From Mayamaea pseudoterrestris (Eukaryota > Bacillariophyta > Bacillariophyceae > Sellaphorales > Sellaphoraceae), in contig BROI01000038.1 in assembly GCA_027923505.1 (NCBI GenBank), forward strand, positions 124,001 to 188,000: DNA of 64,000 bases. The letters are read 5' to 3'. A model generated the notes under the pieces. That model did no database searches, had not been told where the DNA came from, and was given only the letters and a program-made list of their open reading frames with translations. The translations under genes were made by a program, and so were the position numbers. This document shows positions 1-11,900 of the stretch, piece by piece (the stretch's first letter is position 1; each line of letters opens with the position of its first letter).

Positions 1-266
1 CCAGAGAGTGTAAATGACCAAGTCATGGGCTTTTGTCGGCCGATACTTAACAATTTGGGATGCACTAATAGTAGCGGCATTAAGGAGACGGAACTATCGA
101 CAACGCCGTTGAATGGAACAAGCAACAATGGACGAAGGCATATATCCGATCTTGTCTAATTCAGCATGGCGCTACGAGGTTCATGACATGGAACAACAAC
201 GTGAAAATAAGCTATAGCATTTACAAGTTTACCATCTATCAGAGCACTTTTATAAGAACCACATGA

Positions 267-3200
267 CTACCTTGGCGGCATTGTATCTGGCTGTGAAAAT
301 GAGAAACCATCCAGTGCCGACGATCTTGGCATCGTCATGGTGCCAGTGCCGACTGGCTGCTGCGCAGCGGCGTCAAATCCATCCGTCTCGGTATCTCCAA
401 GTGCCATATCTCTCCAGACATCCATTCCTGACATGCTAAATGCTCGGCCGTACGATCGCCCGCCGCCATCGCCCCTCATGGCTCCACTGCCGCTGCCTTG
501 AGGTGCGCCTGGGGCGTAAGGTGACGGGTGGGCACCTGTCACTTGACCAAACGTGTTCGTTGACGTGTTTATGTCGCCTGCCCCAAAGCCAGCTTGTACG
601 AGCAAGTTCTCTTGTCGCTGAACAATCTTGCGAAGCTCTGACACTTGCTCAGTCAGTTCCTCGTTGCTGCTTTCCGCGCCGCCATTTTCTTGCGTCCGAC
701 GTGCGTACCGCAAGATATCCGAAACCACCACGTCGGTCGACAAGGCATTGTGATAGAGTAGCCAAGTCTGTATCATGCCGGGCAATTGCATGGCAGCAAG
801 TGCAAATAGCGGAACGAAGATAATGTGCCCGCACACAATGTCATGCACCAAATACAAAGGCTTGACAAACTTGAAACCGTACAAGAGTCCGACGAGACAA
901 ATCGCGCCGATATAATAGTACGCGGCAAGTGCCAAGCGAATGTAATTGGAGTCTTCAATGAAAAGAGTCGCGACGCCAGCGACAATGCCAGAAAATAGTA
1001 AAATCTGAACCGTCCGCCGAATAGGATATGGCACGAAACGCTCTCTCGAGCCAAAGATGCGGCTGATCACCAATAAGGTGAAGATGAAGATAAGAACGTG
1101 GGTAATGCTGACTGTCGACTGGTTAAGTGACATGTCTTTTCTAAACAGGCTTGATCGTCTGATGCCTTCTCCTACCAAAACGTATAGCGCGCACTTAATC
1201 ATGAAGAAGGATTTGGACATGACTGGCATGTTCTTGTAAAAAGCATTCTCCTCGTTCCACCACATCGACCAACTTTTAATGGCACCTCCCGAGGACCCTC
1301 TCATCCATCGCATCCATATATCGTAATCGGAACAGACTGTGTTCCAATCGAACGTGAGTGGGTTAAACCAAAAGGGGCTGCACAGAAAAGACGCAGACGC
1401 AAGCCAAAGCGACCATGATCGCCCCCAGTATTGCTTCGCGTCGGTGTAAACGCCCATGAGTATCAAGCCGCATGCCAGTTCAACGCCAAGGTATAAGTGA
1501 CTCGCCGCGAAAAATCGAAATTGCTCGTCAAAAGGAGCGTGCTGCGTCACAAACCCTCTTCCAGTGGGTCGGTATTTTGCTCCGCCAACGAGAATAGTCT
1601 GAGCCATGTACATTGCTTTCGTCTGGATGTGGAACATGAAATGTAGTGGACCACCAGTGACGAAGACCAGGAAGATTTCGCGAAGGCTCGTCCACCAGCC
1701 TCGCTCAACACCTAGAGTCGCGAAGAGCGGAATTGTCTGCAGCAGTCCCAGACCTCCGAGAAGCATCTGAATTGTACCCATTGGCGTTATCAGTCGATCA
1801 CCAATCTTTTCCAGATCGTAAATTGCCAGCACGGCCATGAGATAGACAACGATGTAGACCGTAAGAACAGTCAATACGTTCGAGAAATAGTGACCAATGC
1901 CACCGTAGTAAAACGAGAGCAGTCGGAAGAAATCGAGGCGGAGACACATCCGATAAACGTCGCGCGATAAACTTTGCTCTGCTGCGCCTTGGCTCAACTT
2001 CGCTTCAAACTTGTAAATCTGACTCATACCCACATCGCGACCTTTGCCAACCTGAACATACTCTTTAAAGGCAACGGATCCTCCACGAACAACATTGTTA
2101 TATCCGGCAAATATATCTTCGGAAAGGTTAATGCCCTTGGAAGCCTTGCTAATGCCACCTCGTGTAATGAAGAAAAGTTTATCGAAAACATCGGGATGGC
2201 CATAATGAAGACGCATATGCAGTGGCCGATAAAGAACGCGTTGGCCCAGCGTAACAAATGACATTTCCTGTAGCGCCATGTAGTTTGACAGTGAGCTGAC
2301 ACTACCAGTGAAAATATGCTCACGTAGACCCAAGATTGTCGTCGGCAGTGGTCCTTCACGTTTTGCGAACTCTTGTAGACAGTTCCGCATCTTCAAGGCC
2401 TCTTCAAAATAAAACTCCTGGTTCATATCGATGGTTTGAACAAACTCGCCGCGCGTAAATATCATTGCATGGTTTTGGTTTTCCGGCTTTCCTTCGCCGA
2501 TGACGGGGTTGCCAGGGAGACGTACACGGTAGATCTCTTGTATTTGTCCTTTCCCGTCACTCTTTACTAAAACAGAGTAGTAAGTTGAAGCCCCTGATCG
2601 GTTCAAACGTATGGTGTCAATATACGCGACGCGCATATGAGGGTATTGGTGCATCAGCAGTTCTATATCATCCGCCTTGGGGTCCTGGTTTCGTCTCATG
2701 TTTCCGTATACTTGGCAAGCCACAACGTAGCCAAACTTCTCGCCCAGCAAATCATTTGTCGTGTCCTCGTCGAGCCGCTCGAGGTTGGCGAGGAGTCGCA
2801 AAGCTTTCTCGTTATACATCATGCCGTGGACTGTACGTGAAAGTGTTTGCGAACGTAGACTTGCCCACCGGCGCGTCTCATCAACGTGTTTCTTTGACCA
2901 AATTTTCTCGTCGTTGTCAATTCCCATTCGTTCGAGAAAATTATTCCAATCTGTTCGATACAATGTTTGCAAATATAGAAGCGTCGACACACCAAGTGCC
3001 GAGGTTCGCCGCTCCAAGTCGCTCTTGCTGTACGTAACATCCTCAGAATAGTACGGTGTCAACACATTCCATGAGAACATGTCATGAATTGAAGGTGCAT
3101 CTGGCATGTCCATGAACAAAGTGTTCACGAAAAACGTTAGACGCCGCCTTACGTCCTTGGACTTTGGTTCGGCATCATCGGGGTGCATGTTGCAAAGACC

Positions 3201-6200
3201 ATTCATCTTTTTAAGCACCGATTTAAATGTTACATTCTTGGAACAATCGTCCAGTTGAGCCGAGGCATACACATCGTTCCAGAAGAATCCGTTTTCCATA
3301 CTTCCAAGGAAAGTCAGACGGTCGAGTACGTCGCGACTCTCCGCGTTACTTTCGCCATTCTTCAGCATGGTTTTCACCGAATGAAAAAAGCTACGGAGTT
3401 TGTCTCGTAATTGATCTCTTAACGCATCAATTATTTCTGTTTCCATCTGTGACGGCTCGTCATCATGGTTCTTTGCGTCTTTGAGCCTGCCATCGGTCTC
3501 TAAGCTGGTAAAAGATCCGGCGCTGACGACCCTGCGCATTCCTGCTTGTGCGGGTGGCTTGTTCTCCGTGGCTTTGCGCTTTTGGCGCGTCTTCGGCTTT
3601 CGCTTTTGTATGCCCTTGTCGAGAATACTGATCGCGGCTTGCAGATATCCCATCGTGTTTCTCACCCTCACCAGCGTCATATGTTCTGACAGCTTGCCAC
3701 TTTCAACCCACTTGTTCACCATTGCAACCATAGCATTTATATCGCTGCTGTGCGGCTTTCCAAGCACTTGGACGAGAAGATACGATCCCAGTTCCCATAC
3801 CTCTGCAACAGCCGTTTGCATCGTAACATGCTCGGCAATGGGCTTAAAGAATGTTTCATCTGTGTACTGGCCAGTGCGCATGTTTGTATACTCCTCAGGC
3901 GGGCGTTCAAGTTCAGCCATGACATCGTCAATGACTCCAGCTGTCTGAAACACCGGAAGGTAAATCGCTTGACTGAACCCGTCAAACTGACTGAATTTCA
4001 AATTGTCTCGCTCTTGATTCGAGATGATGTCCTCCGTTCTAAAATGATCAATGATCTCATTCCAAGCTGCGCTGAACATAACCCACTTCTGAATGCGCAC
4101 GTCCAGCAAACGATTAACATAACTTTGTAGCCGATGCGGATCTGATCCCAGAAGAGCGGCACTCTCCGACAAGTTGTTAGTCGATCCAAGAAAGCTTGCA
4201 GACGATCCGCGACGGCTTCCAGCATCAGGCGACAGCATCTTCTTGCAAAAGTGCTCAGGTGCTTGGCCGAAGTTCATCCGAATGTCGTCAATGGATCGGA
4301 CATCACCCAGATGATCCGAGAATCCGACTGAAGTTCCAGCAAATGCTTGCCATACAGCGTACCAGATACTCATGTCGACAATGTAAACGGTAAATTGCGG
4401 CAGCCACCTCATCGTCAACAAAAGCGACATTTTGGTAAAGCTCTGATCCGGGAAATTTAAATAGTCGTCAACAAGCTGCAGCGTTGGCAAGACCATGGAA
4501 TATACTTCAAAGACGTACGAGAAGAAAAGCTTCCAAACCATGAGTGTAATCCAGAATATGGCGTATACGACAACATGCCCAAAAGACTCCTGAACGTCCT
4601 TGCCCACGTATAGCCTGCTCAGGGGATAAAGGATATTGAGGAAAGACTGCACGTAATCGTTCTGGCTCGTCCATATCCTGTGAGCCCAGCATGGTGCAAT
4701 TTGGAGAAGAGCTTCCACAAAGTAGGGAATCATTACCAGAAGCGAAAGCCACACGTACTGCCACCACCAAAATGTCGAGTCAGCTTCAATTCCTAGATAA
4801 ATGCCCTTCTGCGGCGAGAATGCCCACATGAGGTACAGCGTCTGGTAAACTAGCGTCAAGAATCGAGCAACAACGACAAAAACAGATCCACAAACGTCCG
4901 TTCCCGTGAGCTGGACACCTGGATAACTAGACCATACTTCCAATAAAGCCCAAGTGAGGTGCAGGGCATTGAAGAGCCAAAATACACCGCTCGCGACTTG
5001 CAGCGAGTACACCCATCCCCAGACGAGGGCTCTGGCAAACGCAATTACAGCTAGAGCATAGAATGTCACGACATGCCATTCCAGAATCCGACTGAGCGCC
5101 AACACACTTCGCAACCACGACCGTTTCTCCAAAAACGTTTTCGGCATGGTCGATAGTCCATCAGCCACGGGTGGAAGTACTTCTCCAGGGAGCGGCCCCA
5201 TCAGAGCATTCATACGCTCTGTGTCACCCTTGGCGCCATCGTCATGATATGAATAGCGATAACGTAGGCAGTTTCGTGACCAGAAAAACTCGTTGTAGTC
5301 GTCGTAGTTTCGCATCATATCCTCATCCACATCGGAAGCAAAACTCTGTGTCAATTAGAGCGGCAACGAGTTAGTTACTAATAAATTTTCATTCTGCGCG
5401 ATATGCATTTGTGGGCGATGCTTTACCTTTGCCATCACCGAGTATATGGGAGCAATGACATTGTCTAAAAAGTGTCCAGCATACAAACTCCGAGTCTGAG
5501 TGAATCCCTCACTGCGAATGTACTCCTCCATCATCTTATGATATAAAAACCAAAGACACTCCGGTACATGGCGCAAATTGGATGCTTCGCCCCAAACGCA
5601 AAAGAAGAGCACCAAGTCAACGACGCGGCTGGCAACGGCCGGTGGCGCGTTCATGGAAGTGTTCATTTTAGAAAAGTGCGGAAGAACTCCCATGGCACGA
5701 CACCACTTGACATAGTTTGAAAACACCTTGGCGTGCAGCGCATGAATCGGGCTTGGCGGTTGCACTGACGGCGGCAAAATGTGACTGCTCATGTAACGTC
5801 GATTGTTGCTGAGTAAAATGAGCAGGTGCTCTGCCTGACTCCTAACAGATGAATCCTGAAAGCCGAAAAAGTTGCCAAGATCCTCGCACGCCGAGTATAC
5901 CATGTTGGCATATTCTGCCAGGCGAGGCGGCAAATCCGCTGGATCAAACATGTTGAAAGCATCAGTTTGACCATTTCCAATATCACGATGTGTCGCCGGA
6001 GCCGGAGTGGTTTGCACCCCCGCCGATCCATTGTCATTCGTCATAATTGGCGTGTAGCCCCACTGGAACAGGCCACCGTTTGTATAGCTTCCGTCGCGAT
6101 ACACAATAGCCGCCGCTGTCAAGACTGTCGCTGCCGCCCAGACTAAAGAAAGAAGCATTTCCTGTTGAAATGAAACATTGGCGTAGCTCTCATGCGTGCC

Positions 6201-7005
6201 CGAGTCGCCATGGTATGGATATCCGCGCGTAACATTCATCAAGTGAGGAAGCATTTGCTGCATGACGAGGCAAGATGCCATGGCACCAGCTTCCAAACTT
6301 GTTGCAAGCGTGACAAATACCGATGATTTCCAGCTGAAATGTAAAGCGTGGCAACGGCGATTGAAAGGGAAATATAAAGTGAGACCGTGAGTACTGTAAT
6401 GCGTGCGCACCTCACCACCTCATCCATGAATGCGAATCAAACTTACTAGATTGACGCAAACGTAAAGACCACAATGCAGGCGCCTCCAATGACAGGAAAG
6501 TAATACGGATTGGATATTCCAATGGCGCTGCCAATAAAGAGTGCCAAGGACGCTCCAAAGCAAGCTCCTGGAAAAAGAGCCGGTAGCAAAACGCCAAGTG
6601 ACATGGCCACGCCCGACCCAAGCACTCCCAACAAGCACAAGAATACCATGGCGACTTCGGATCCAACGGGAGCAAAGAGTGGTTCCAGATAAGTGTATAC
6701 GAGAAAGAAGCCGTAGACGGCAGTCAGCAGTCCAGAAAATAGACGACGTTCCCTGCGAAAGAAAAAGTGTAGCGTTTGGTTTAGACTCAAATGTTGCGCT
6801 CTCCCGCTCGCCTCATTCTCTCGAACCTGGACCGAAAGCCGGAAATGCAGTTTTACTCCACTTACTGGCTAGCCGCGCTTGCATATGCAATCAATCCGAC
6901 ACCGGCAAAAAGGCGAAGCAATGGATACGTGAACGGCATGACTGCGTTCAAGATTTTCCATTCCGGCCCGATGGATCCGGATAGAACAAGATCATCATCC
7001 GCCAT
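267..7005 (-). CDS. 1,3-beta-glucan synthase (GT48, callose/FKS-type; likely chrysolaminarin synthase)
   Basis: Integral membrane enzyme that polymerises UDP-glucose into beta-1,3-glucan, the chrysolaminarin backbone in ochrophytes. I read four exons on the minus strand: 7005-6866, 6752-6447, 6333-5427 and 5345-267, joined by GT-AG introns of 113, 113 and 81 bp, giving 2,143 residues, a usual size for plant-type callose synthases. The FKS1 N-terminal domain lies near residues 285-420 (motif WGEASNLRHVPECLWF). Many membrane helices follow. The GT48 catalytic region is in the last exon, with FSWNVLTPYYSE, SLRSQTLSRTVHGMMY, RLPGNPVIGEGKPENQNHA and YRPLHMRLHYGHPDVFDKLF. A C-terminal coiled segment ends in a Gly/Ser-rich tail. 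The N-terminal ~270 residues hold a run of small-residue-rich helices that resemble TMEM198/DUF4203 proteins; this part is an inference. The start is the ATG at 7005-7003, which opens directly into this helical module. Confidence 0.93.
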
Positions 7006-8135
7006 GATGTTTCAATAGTCCTGCAAGTCAACTGCAGATTATCTGGATTTCAAAATGCAGCAGAGTGTCGAAATCGATGGAAATGAAATGCCAATGAGCC
7101 AATGGATCTTTTAGAATTTGTCGGTTGGCGAGCAAAGAATCTGCTCTCCGCTTGCGAATTGAAATAAAATTTATCCTCTCGTCGGCTGATTAGTATCTTC
7201 AATGTGCTTCAACGCAGGTTGCTGTAGCAGAAGCAATCGAATTGGCTGCTGCTGTTCGATAAAAAGAGTCTCGTCGATGCTGTGGCTGGAGTTGTCAACT
7301 GCAACCAGCGCGACGACCACCACGAACGTACGCGTCGTAATTCGTCGTAGCGGTTATGCCTTGACATTCGATTGCCCGTACGCGTACCGCATAACATGCC
7401 ATGTGCATAGTACACCCAAATCACACCAGAATTGTGTCAACATCATTATTCAGTCTGCGCTTCAAGATGGTATGCCTGGTGGATGTCTCAGTAGACTGCA
7501 ATGTGATTGATGACAACTTGTCACCAGTCTCAGCCCGCAGATACCTTGACATTCAAACACCCCTAAAGGAAGCCATGTATACACCCAAATTGCACCAGAA
7601 TGGTGCCAGCATTATTGTTCAGGCTGCGCTACAAGATAGTATGCCTATTTGGTGTCTCAGTAGACTGCAATGTGATTGGTGACAACTTGTCACCAGTCTC
7701 TGTATGTCATGCAGCAGCAGCGGCAGCACCCGCAGAACTTTGGCCATCCTCATCATTTGAACCATTCCCACCTTTCACGTAGCTTTTGGTAAGGTCAATC
7801 AACCACTACAAACTTGGCGGTTGTGCAAACCCCTCAATTTTTGGGTATAGACATGCTAGCTTCCACATAGCTAAGTATTACGTAATAAATGAATAATGTT
7901 GCCACACAACACCACCAGGTCCGATGGGCATCCCCATCAAATACAAACATTGCCACCTTGGGCCAAGATCTCAATGAGGCCAACAAACCCAAACAAACCT
8001 GGCAAGCTCAAGTTATGGAAAAGCTGTGGGAGTAGATGTGCCAAATAGGAAAAAAGAACAGTCGATGAATCTGAACCAGTCAAACTACGGACCTAATTGT
8101 TGTTAGACAAGGTACATATATGGAAAATTTTTTGG
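7006..8135. other. gene-free stretch upstream of the glucan synthase
   Basis: I see no convincing coding region. About 340 bp of ordinary sequence lies upstream of the glucan synthase start. It is followed by decayed satellite units (7350-7702, listed separately), a short GCA-rich patch near 7711-7730 and unassigned sequence up to the R2 repeat. Small open frames here are not conserved-looking and overlap repeat DNA. Confidence 0.5.
7350..7702 (-). repeat. decayed 169-bp satellite units, inverted relative to the main array
   Basis: About two diverged copies of the 169-bp satellite sit here in the opposite orientation to the array at 15.4-27.0 kb. Recognisable parts are CACACCAGAAT, GGCTGCGCTACAAGAT, GGTGTCTCAG and the palindrome TGGTGACAACTTGTCACCA at 7677-7695. 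The outer edge (GCGGTTATGCCTTGACATTC from 7350) matches the reverse complement of the outer edge of the main array near 27.0 kb, so the two blocks look like inverted ends of one domain. Confidence 0.8.
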
Positions 8136-8303
8136 GGGTAGTCGTTGAAGGCTACACACTGTAGCACCATGGAGCTGGTTATTGTGTGGACCTCTGCCCT
8201 CCCAAATAACTGTTGCTGCAAGTGAGCTGGAAATGATTGTTATGCACCATCCTATAGCATACATGTCCCCAAGCATAGCCAGAACAGAAATCATGGAACA
8301 AGA
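8136..8303 (+). repeat. R2 repeat, left copy
   Basis: A segment running from GTAGTCGTTGAAGGC to ATCATGGAACAAGACT is found again, in the same orientation and partly tandem, at 15052-15441 on the other side of the Copia element. It includes ACCATGGAGCTGGTTATT, GAAATGATTGTTATGCAC and CATACATGTCCCCAAGCATAG. It appears to be a low-copy tandem repeat older than, or broken by, the Copia insertion. Confidence 0.75.
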
Positions 8304-8630
8304 CTCGATACAGGGTCTTTGGCCACGGTCATGTACAGCTCTTGATGGAGATGGCTACGAATGTCCGCCGCCACTACAGAATAGACAGCACCTCGTCGAA
8401 ACAAGTAGTTCTATATTGTGAGCTTATCGCTACACGCCACCACACTGGAAGATCATCCGATCAATCCGTTACTTTCAATCACATTACATCAGTCGAACTG
8501 GTGTTGCACTACAACGCATCCACACGATGGTTGCGCACTTTCTTCAACTCACATGTCACATACGACAGCTGCGGACTCGACACCAACTATGATGTTCGGG
8601 CTCTTGACTTCGCCGCTCTGGCTTGTAATT
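8304..8630 (-). repeat. LTR-like repeat, left (3' side of the Copia element)
   Basis: Shares long blocks with 14722-15050 in the same orientation: TTGGCCACGGTC, GTACAGCTCTTGATGGAGAT, GTAGTTCTATATTGTGAGCT, TTTCAATCACATTACATCAG, GCGCACTTTCTTCA and TCACATACGACAGCTGCGGA. Exact ends and TG/CA termini could not be fixed by eye, and the repeats may belong to a longer composite unit that includes R2. Confidence 0.6.
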
Positions 8631-8689
8631 CGGGCACCTACGCTGCTCGTCGTAGCCGCATTCTTGTCCTTCACGGCATCTGTATCCGC

Positions 8690-8937
8690 GCCGATACTGG
8701 TTGAGCAATTGTCACCAAATACATTGCCATCCTCTGAGACACCAGCCAAGCTTATCATCTTGTAGCGCAGCCTGACTAATGATGTTGGCACCGTTCTGGT
8801 GTAATTTGGGCATCTACAGGGCCTGCTGCAGGTGTGTCTGAATGTCACGGCATTTGCGGGCTGAGACTGGTGACAAGTTGTCCCCAAATACATTGCCATC
8901 CCCTGAGACACCAGCCAAGCCTACCATCTTGTAGCCC
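8690..8937 (+). repeat. isolated satellite fragment (about 1.5 units of the 169-bp repeat)
   Basis: In the same orientation as the main array: GTCACCAAATACATTGCCAT, CTTATCATCTTGTAGCGCAG, CTACAGGGCCTGCTGCAGG and a full palindrome region. It ends at CATCTTGTAGC, exactly where the Copia pol sequence begins. It therefore separates the coding part of the element from the left LTR-like repeat. Confidence 0.85.
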
Positions 8938-8940
8938 AAA

Positions 8941-11900
8941 CTAATAATATGATGTCATCGGCACCATCCCGGAGCAACTGCCCAACACACAGTGGCCACG
9001 CATTGTGTCGAATGTTGACAATGTCGAACTCGGGATTGTAGATTGCGTAATCACTGCTTGGTTGTCTCCGTACATCCAGGCAGACTTCTCCAATGGTACG
9101 CCCATAGCCATGAGCGACGCACGTAGAGAAATGCTGATATCCGTTCCACTCTTTGCTACGCCGAATTCCGATCCGAAGGTCGCAGTCTCGACTGTAGCCT
9201 GGAGTTTGCAATGCCAGTCGACAGGCGTCTGGTTGACAAATGACAAAACTCCTTCCAATGACTTGCCTGTCACCATGCAATGCATGAGACACGCTATTTC
9301 GAAAGTTGATGTTCGTACAGTCACACCCTTTGGCGGTGGGTAGACGTCCAACATCTCATCAACTCCGTCCTTCCCGTAAACGCTGCGCTCCCAATCTTGT
9401 TCCTCCATGGTGCCGAAGTGCTCCTCGTTGGCTGGCCACTTCGTACGGAAACGGATTGCTGCGTCCGGTAACTCTCGCAAATATCCACAGACTCGCTTCA
9501 CCCGCTGCAGGTGTCCCTTGCGCGGCTCCACACGGAATCGCGACAGACTCACAACTGCAACGGCAATGTCAAATCGTCCCAAAGTAATCGCCCACTGAAG
9601 TGCTCCGACTAGAGACTGGTAAATCTTCTTCTCTTGGTCGTTCAGTAGCTCGCTTTGGTCAAGTTCGGGATGATCGTCTTTGTCGATTGGTGATGAATAC
9701 TTCTTCGGAGGACCTTCAAACAAACGCTCGTACTGCGCCAAGAGTTTCGCAACGTAGGTCTTGGCCGACCAGTAAAGAGTTCCATCAGGGTCTCGTCCAA
9801 AGTCACCGCCGAGATGATACTCGGGATGTCCAACACCTTTGAGCTTAAACTTGTACTTCTCCTCTAGCATCTTGAAGAACGCTGCTGGATCGTCTGAAAT
9901 ATTCAACAGATCGTCGACCCATACACAGAGGTAGTCGTAGCTGTCGCCGGCGTCCTTGATCCACAGATCGGAATCGCAATAGGACGGCTTCCACCCTTCC
10001 GCAAGTAGGGCGTCGGCTAAGCGTTCGTGAAATCGTGCTCCGCTCGTTCGCAATCCGTACAAAGCCTTGACGATGACCAGGATGTGTCCTTCGCGCTCCC
10101 CGAACTCGGGGCCTCCAATGAAGTATACCTTCTCCTTGGTGAACGCTTCGAGATAAGCATTCCCAATGTCACCGACCATGCACTTCTTGCCGTTCGCTTC
10201 TCCAATGACGAGAGCTAGACGCATTGCCTTCAATGAGATAACACTGGAGTAGGCATCGTCGTTGTCTTTCGTCATGTGGCCGCCTGCAACGAGACGTGCC
10301 TTGTATCGCAAATCGTGCTTGACATCGTACACAAAATGGACTCGGATCTTCTGGTAACCAGTTGGTGGTGTTGTGGTGGAACTCGGACCAAGATCTTGAA
10401 ACGTCTCGTACTCGTCCAGGTTCGCAAGCTCCACGCCTTCCGCATCCGTCCACTTCATGTGCCCTGCAGCTTCCTGCAAACGCCGCGCTTCCTTCCAATC
10501 TCGGGGTACTTGGACTCCAAACTTGTAGCGCGGTCCGTTCTTCTGCTGCTCCATTCGGGCGGTCGCCACCTTGCGCGCAACCTTCTTGGCGTTCCGGGCC
10601 CATCGATTCAACGATGCCCATCCGTCCTTGTCGAGAAGATTATGCTTTTGCGCGTAGGCTGCCACTGATACTTTGTCGCTTTCGATCATCGCGTTGAGAG
10701 GCTCCCAAGTCTTGGATCCATCGTCCCATTGTACAAGGACGTTCCACTTGGAGTGCTTCCAGTTCTTCGACTTGCTCGTCAGCGGACCCTGATGGTCTAG
10801 AATCTCCTTGAAGAACCATTTACGCTCAGGATTCGCCATGTCTTGGTTCACTTCGGCCTCGTAGAGATCGGAAACCTCGACATAGGACATGACTTCGTCC
10901 GCTTCGCCGTTACCAAGTTTCAGCATCATTTTAATGTTTTGATGGTTCTGGGCGTCGCGATTGTTCAGCTTGCTCATGACGGTCGCTCGAACTTCTTGCC
11001 CGTCGTCCGTCTTCATGAGAAACGACTTGCCGATAAGTTCATCGGGTGCATACTTCGGGAGTTTGCGCCACGGATTGATGTTCTTCTTCTTCGGCTTGTC
11101 GTCGCCGTCATCGGCAGGATTAGGATCTAGCTCCCCGTCGGTCATATCGTCATCTTCCAGGTATTCCACCGTCTCGACCAAAGGGGTATCGTCTTCGTCA
11201 GGAATGAAAGAATCTTCATCTCTACTGTCGGCGTCGGTAATCTTCTTGATCATTTCCGGCATAAGGATCTCGCCACCTAGACCAGGTACGGTATAGAGAC
11301 GCGGCTCCCCTTCTTTCATGACTGGGGAAGCAGGTGCCGGTACGCGAAGGTTCAAAAATTTTGGGTCATTTCGGGGTAAGCAAACCGATCGCGTCATGAT
11401 CTCGTGGGTCTCGCAATCGCAGATGAAGTACGTCAGGTCGTCTCCGCACGTCGTGTTGGGACCAAGCCAGTACGCCGCGCGCTGGCGGGTACCCGGGGCC
11501 TCGACATCCTTGACAAAGTAGTTGACAATTTCAAACCAACGAAAATGCAAATACTTTGACACGTCGGGGACTTGCCCAGTGATAAACTCGATGGGAGACT
11601 TGCCGTCCAAAGCAGGATGCGACAAATGACGGTACATCTCGGTCTGAAAGAGTAAAGCGCGTAGCCAGAAGCATGCCGGAGTGCCCGTTCGGTCCATAAG
11701 TCGTTCATGACTTTCCTTTACGTGCCCGATGATGCGCTCGGCTGGGTTTTGATTCTGGTAGTACGGCTCCGATGTATGACGACGGCGAATCATGAACTCG
11801 CGCATTACTTCGTCAAACTCGGCACTCATCGCTTCTTTCGCATTATCCGAGAAGACTTCCAACGGAGCTCCAAACTCGCGGATGAAATCACGGAATCGTT

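Noticed and set aside
8182-8765. Plus-strand frames over the left R2 and LTR-like repeat
   Set aside because: They lie wholly in repeat DNA and end inside a satellite fragment.
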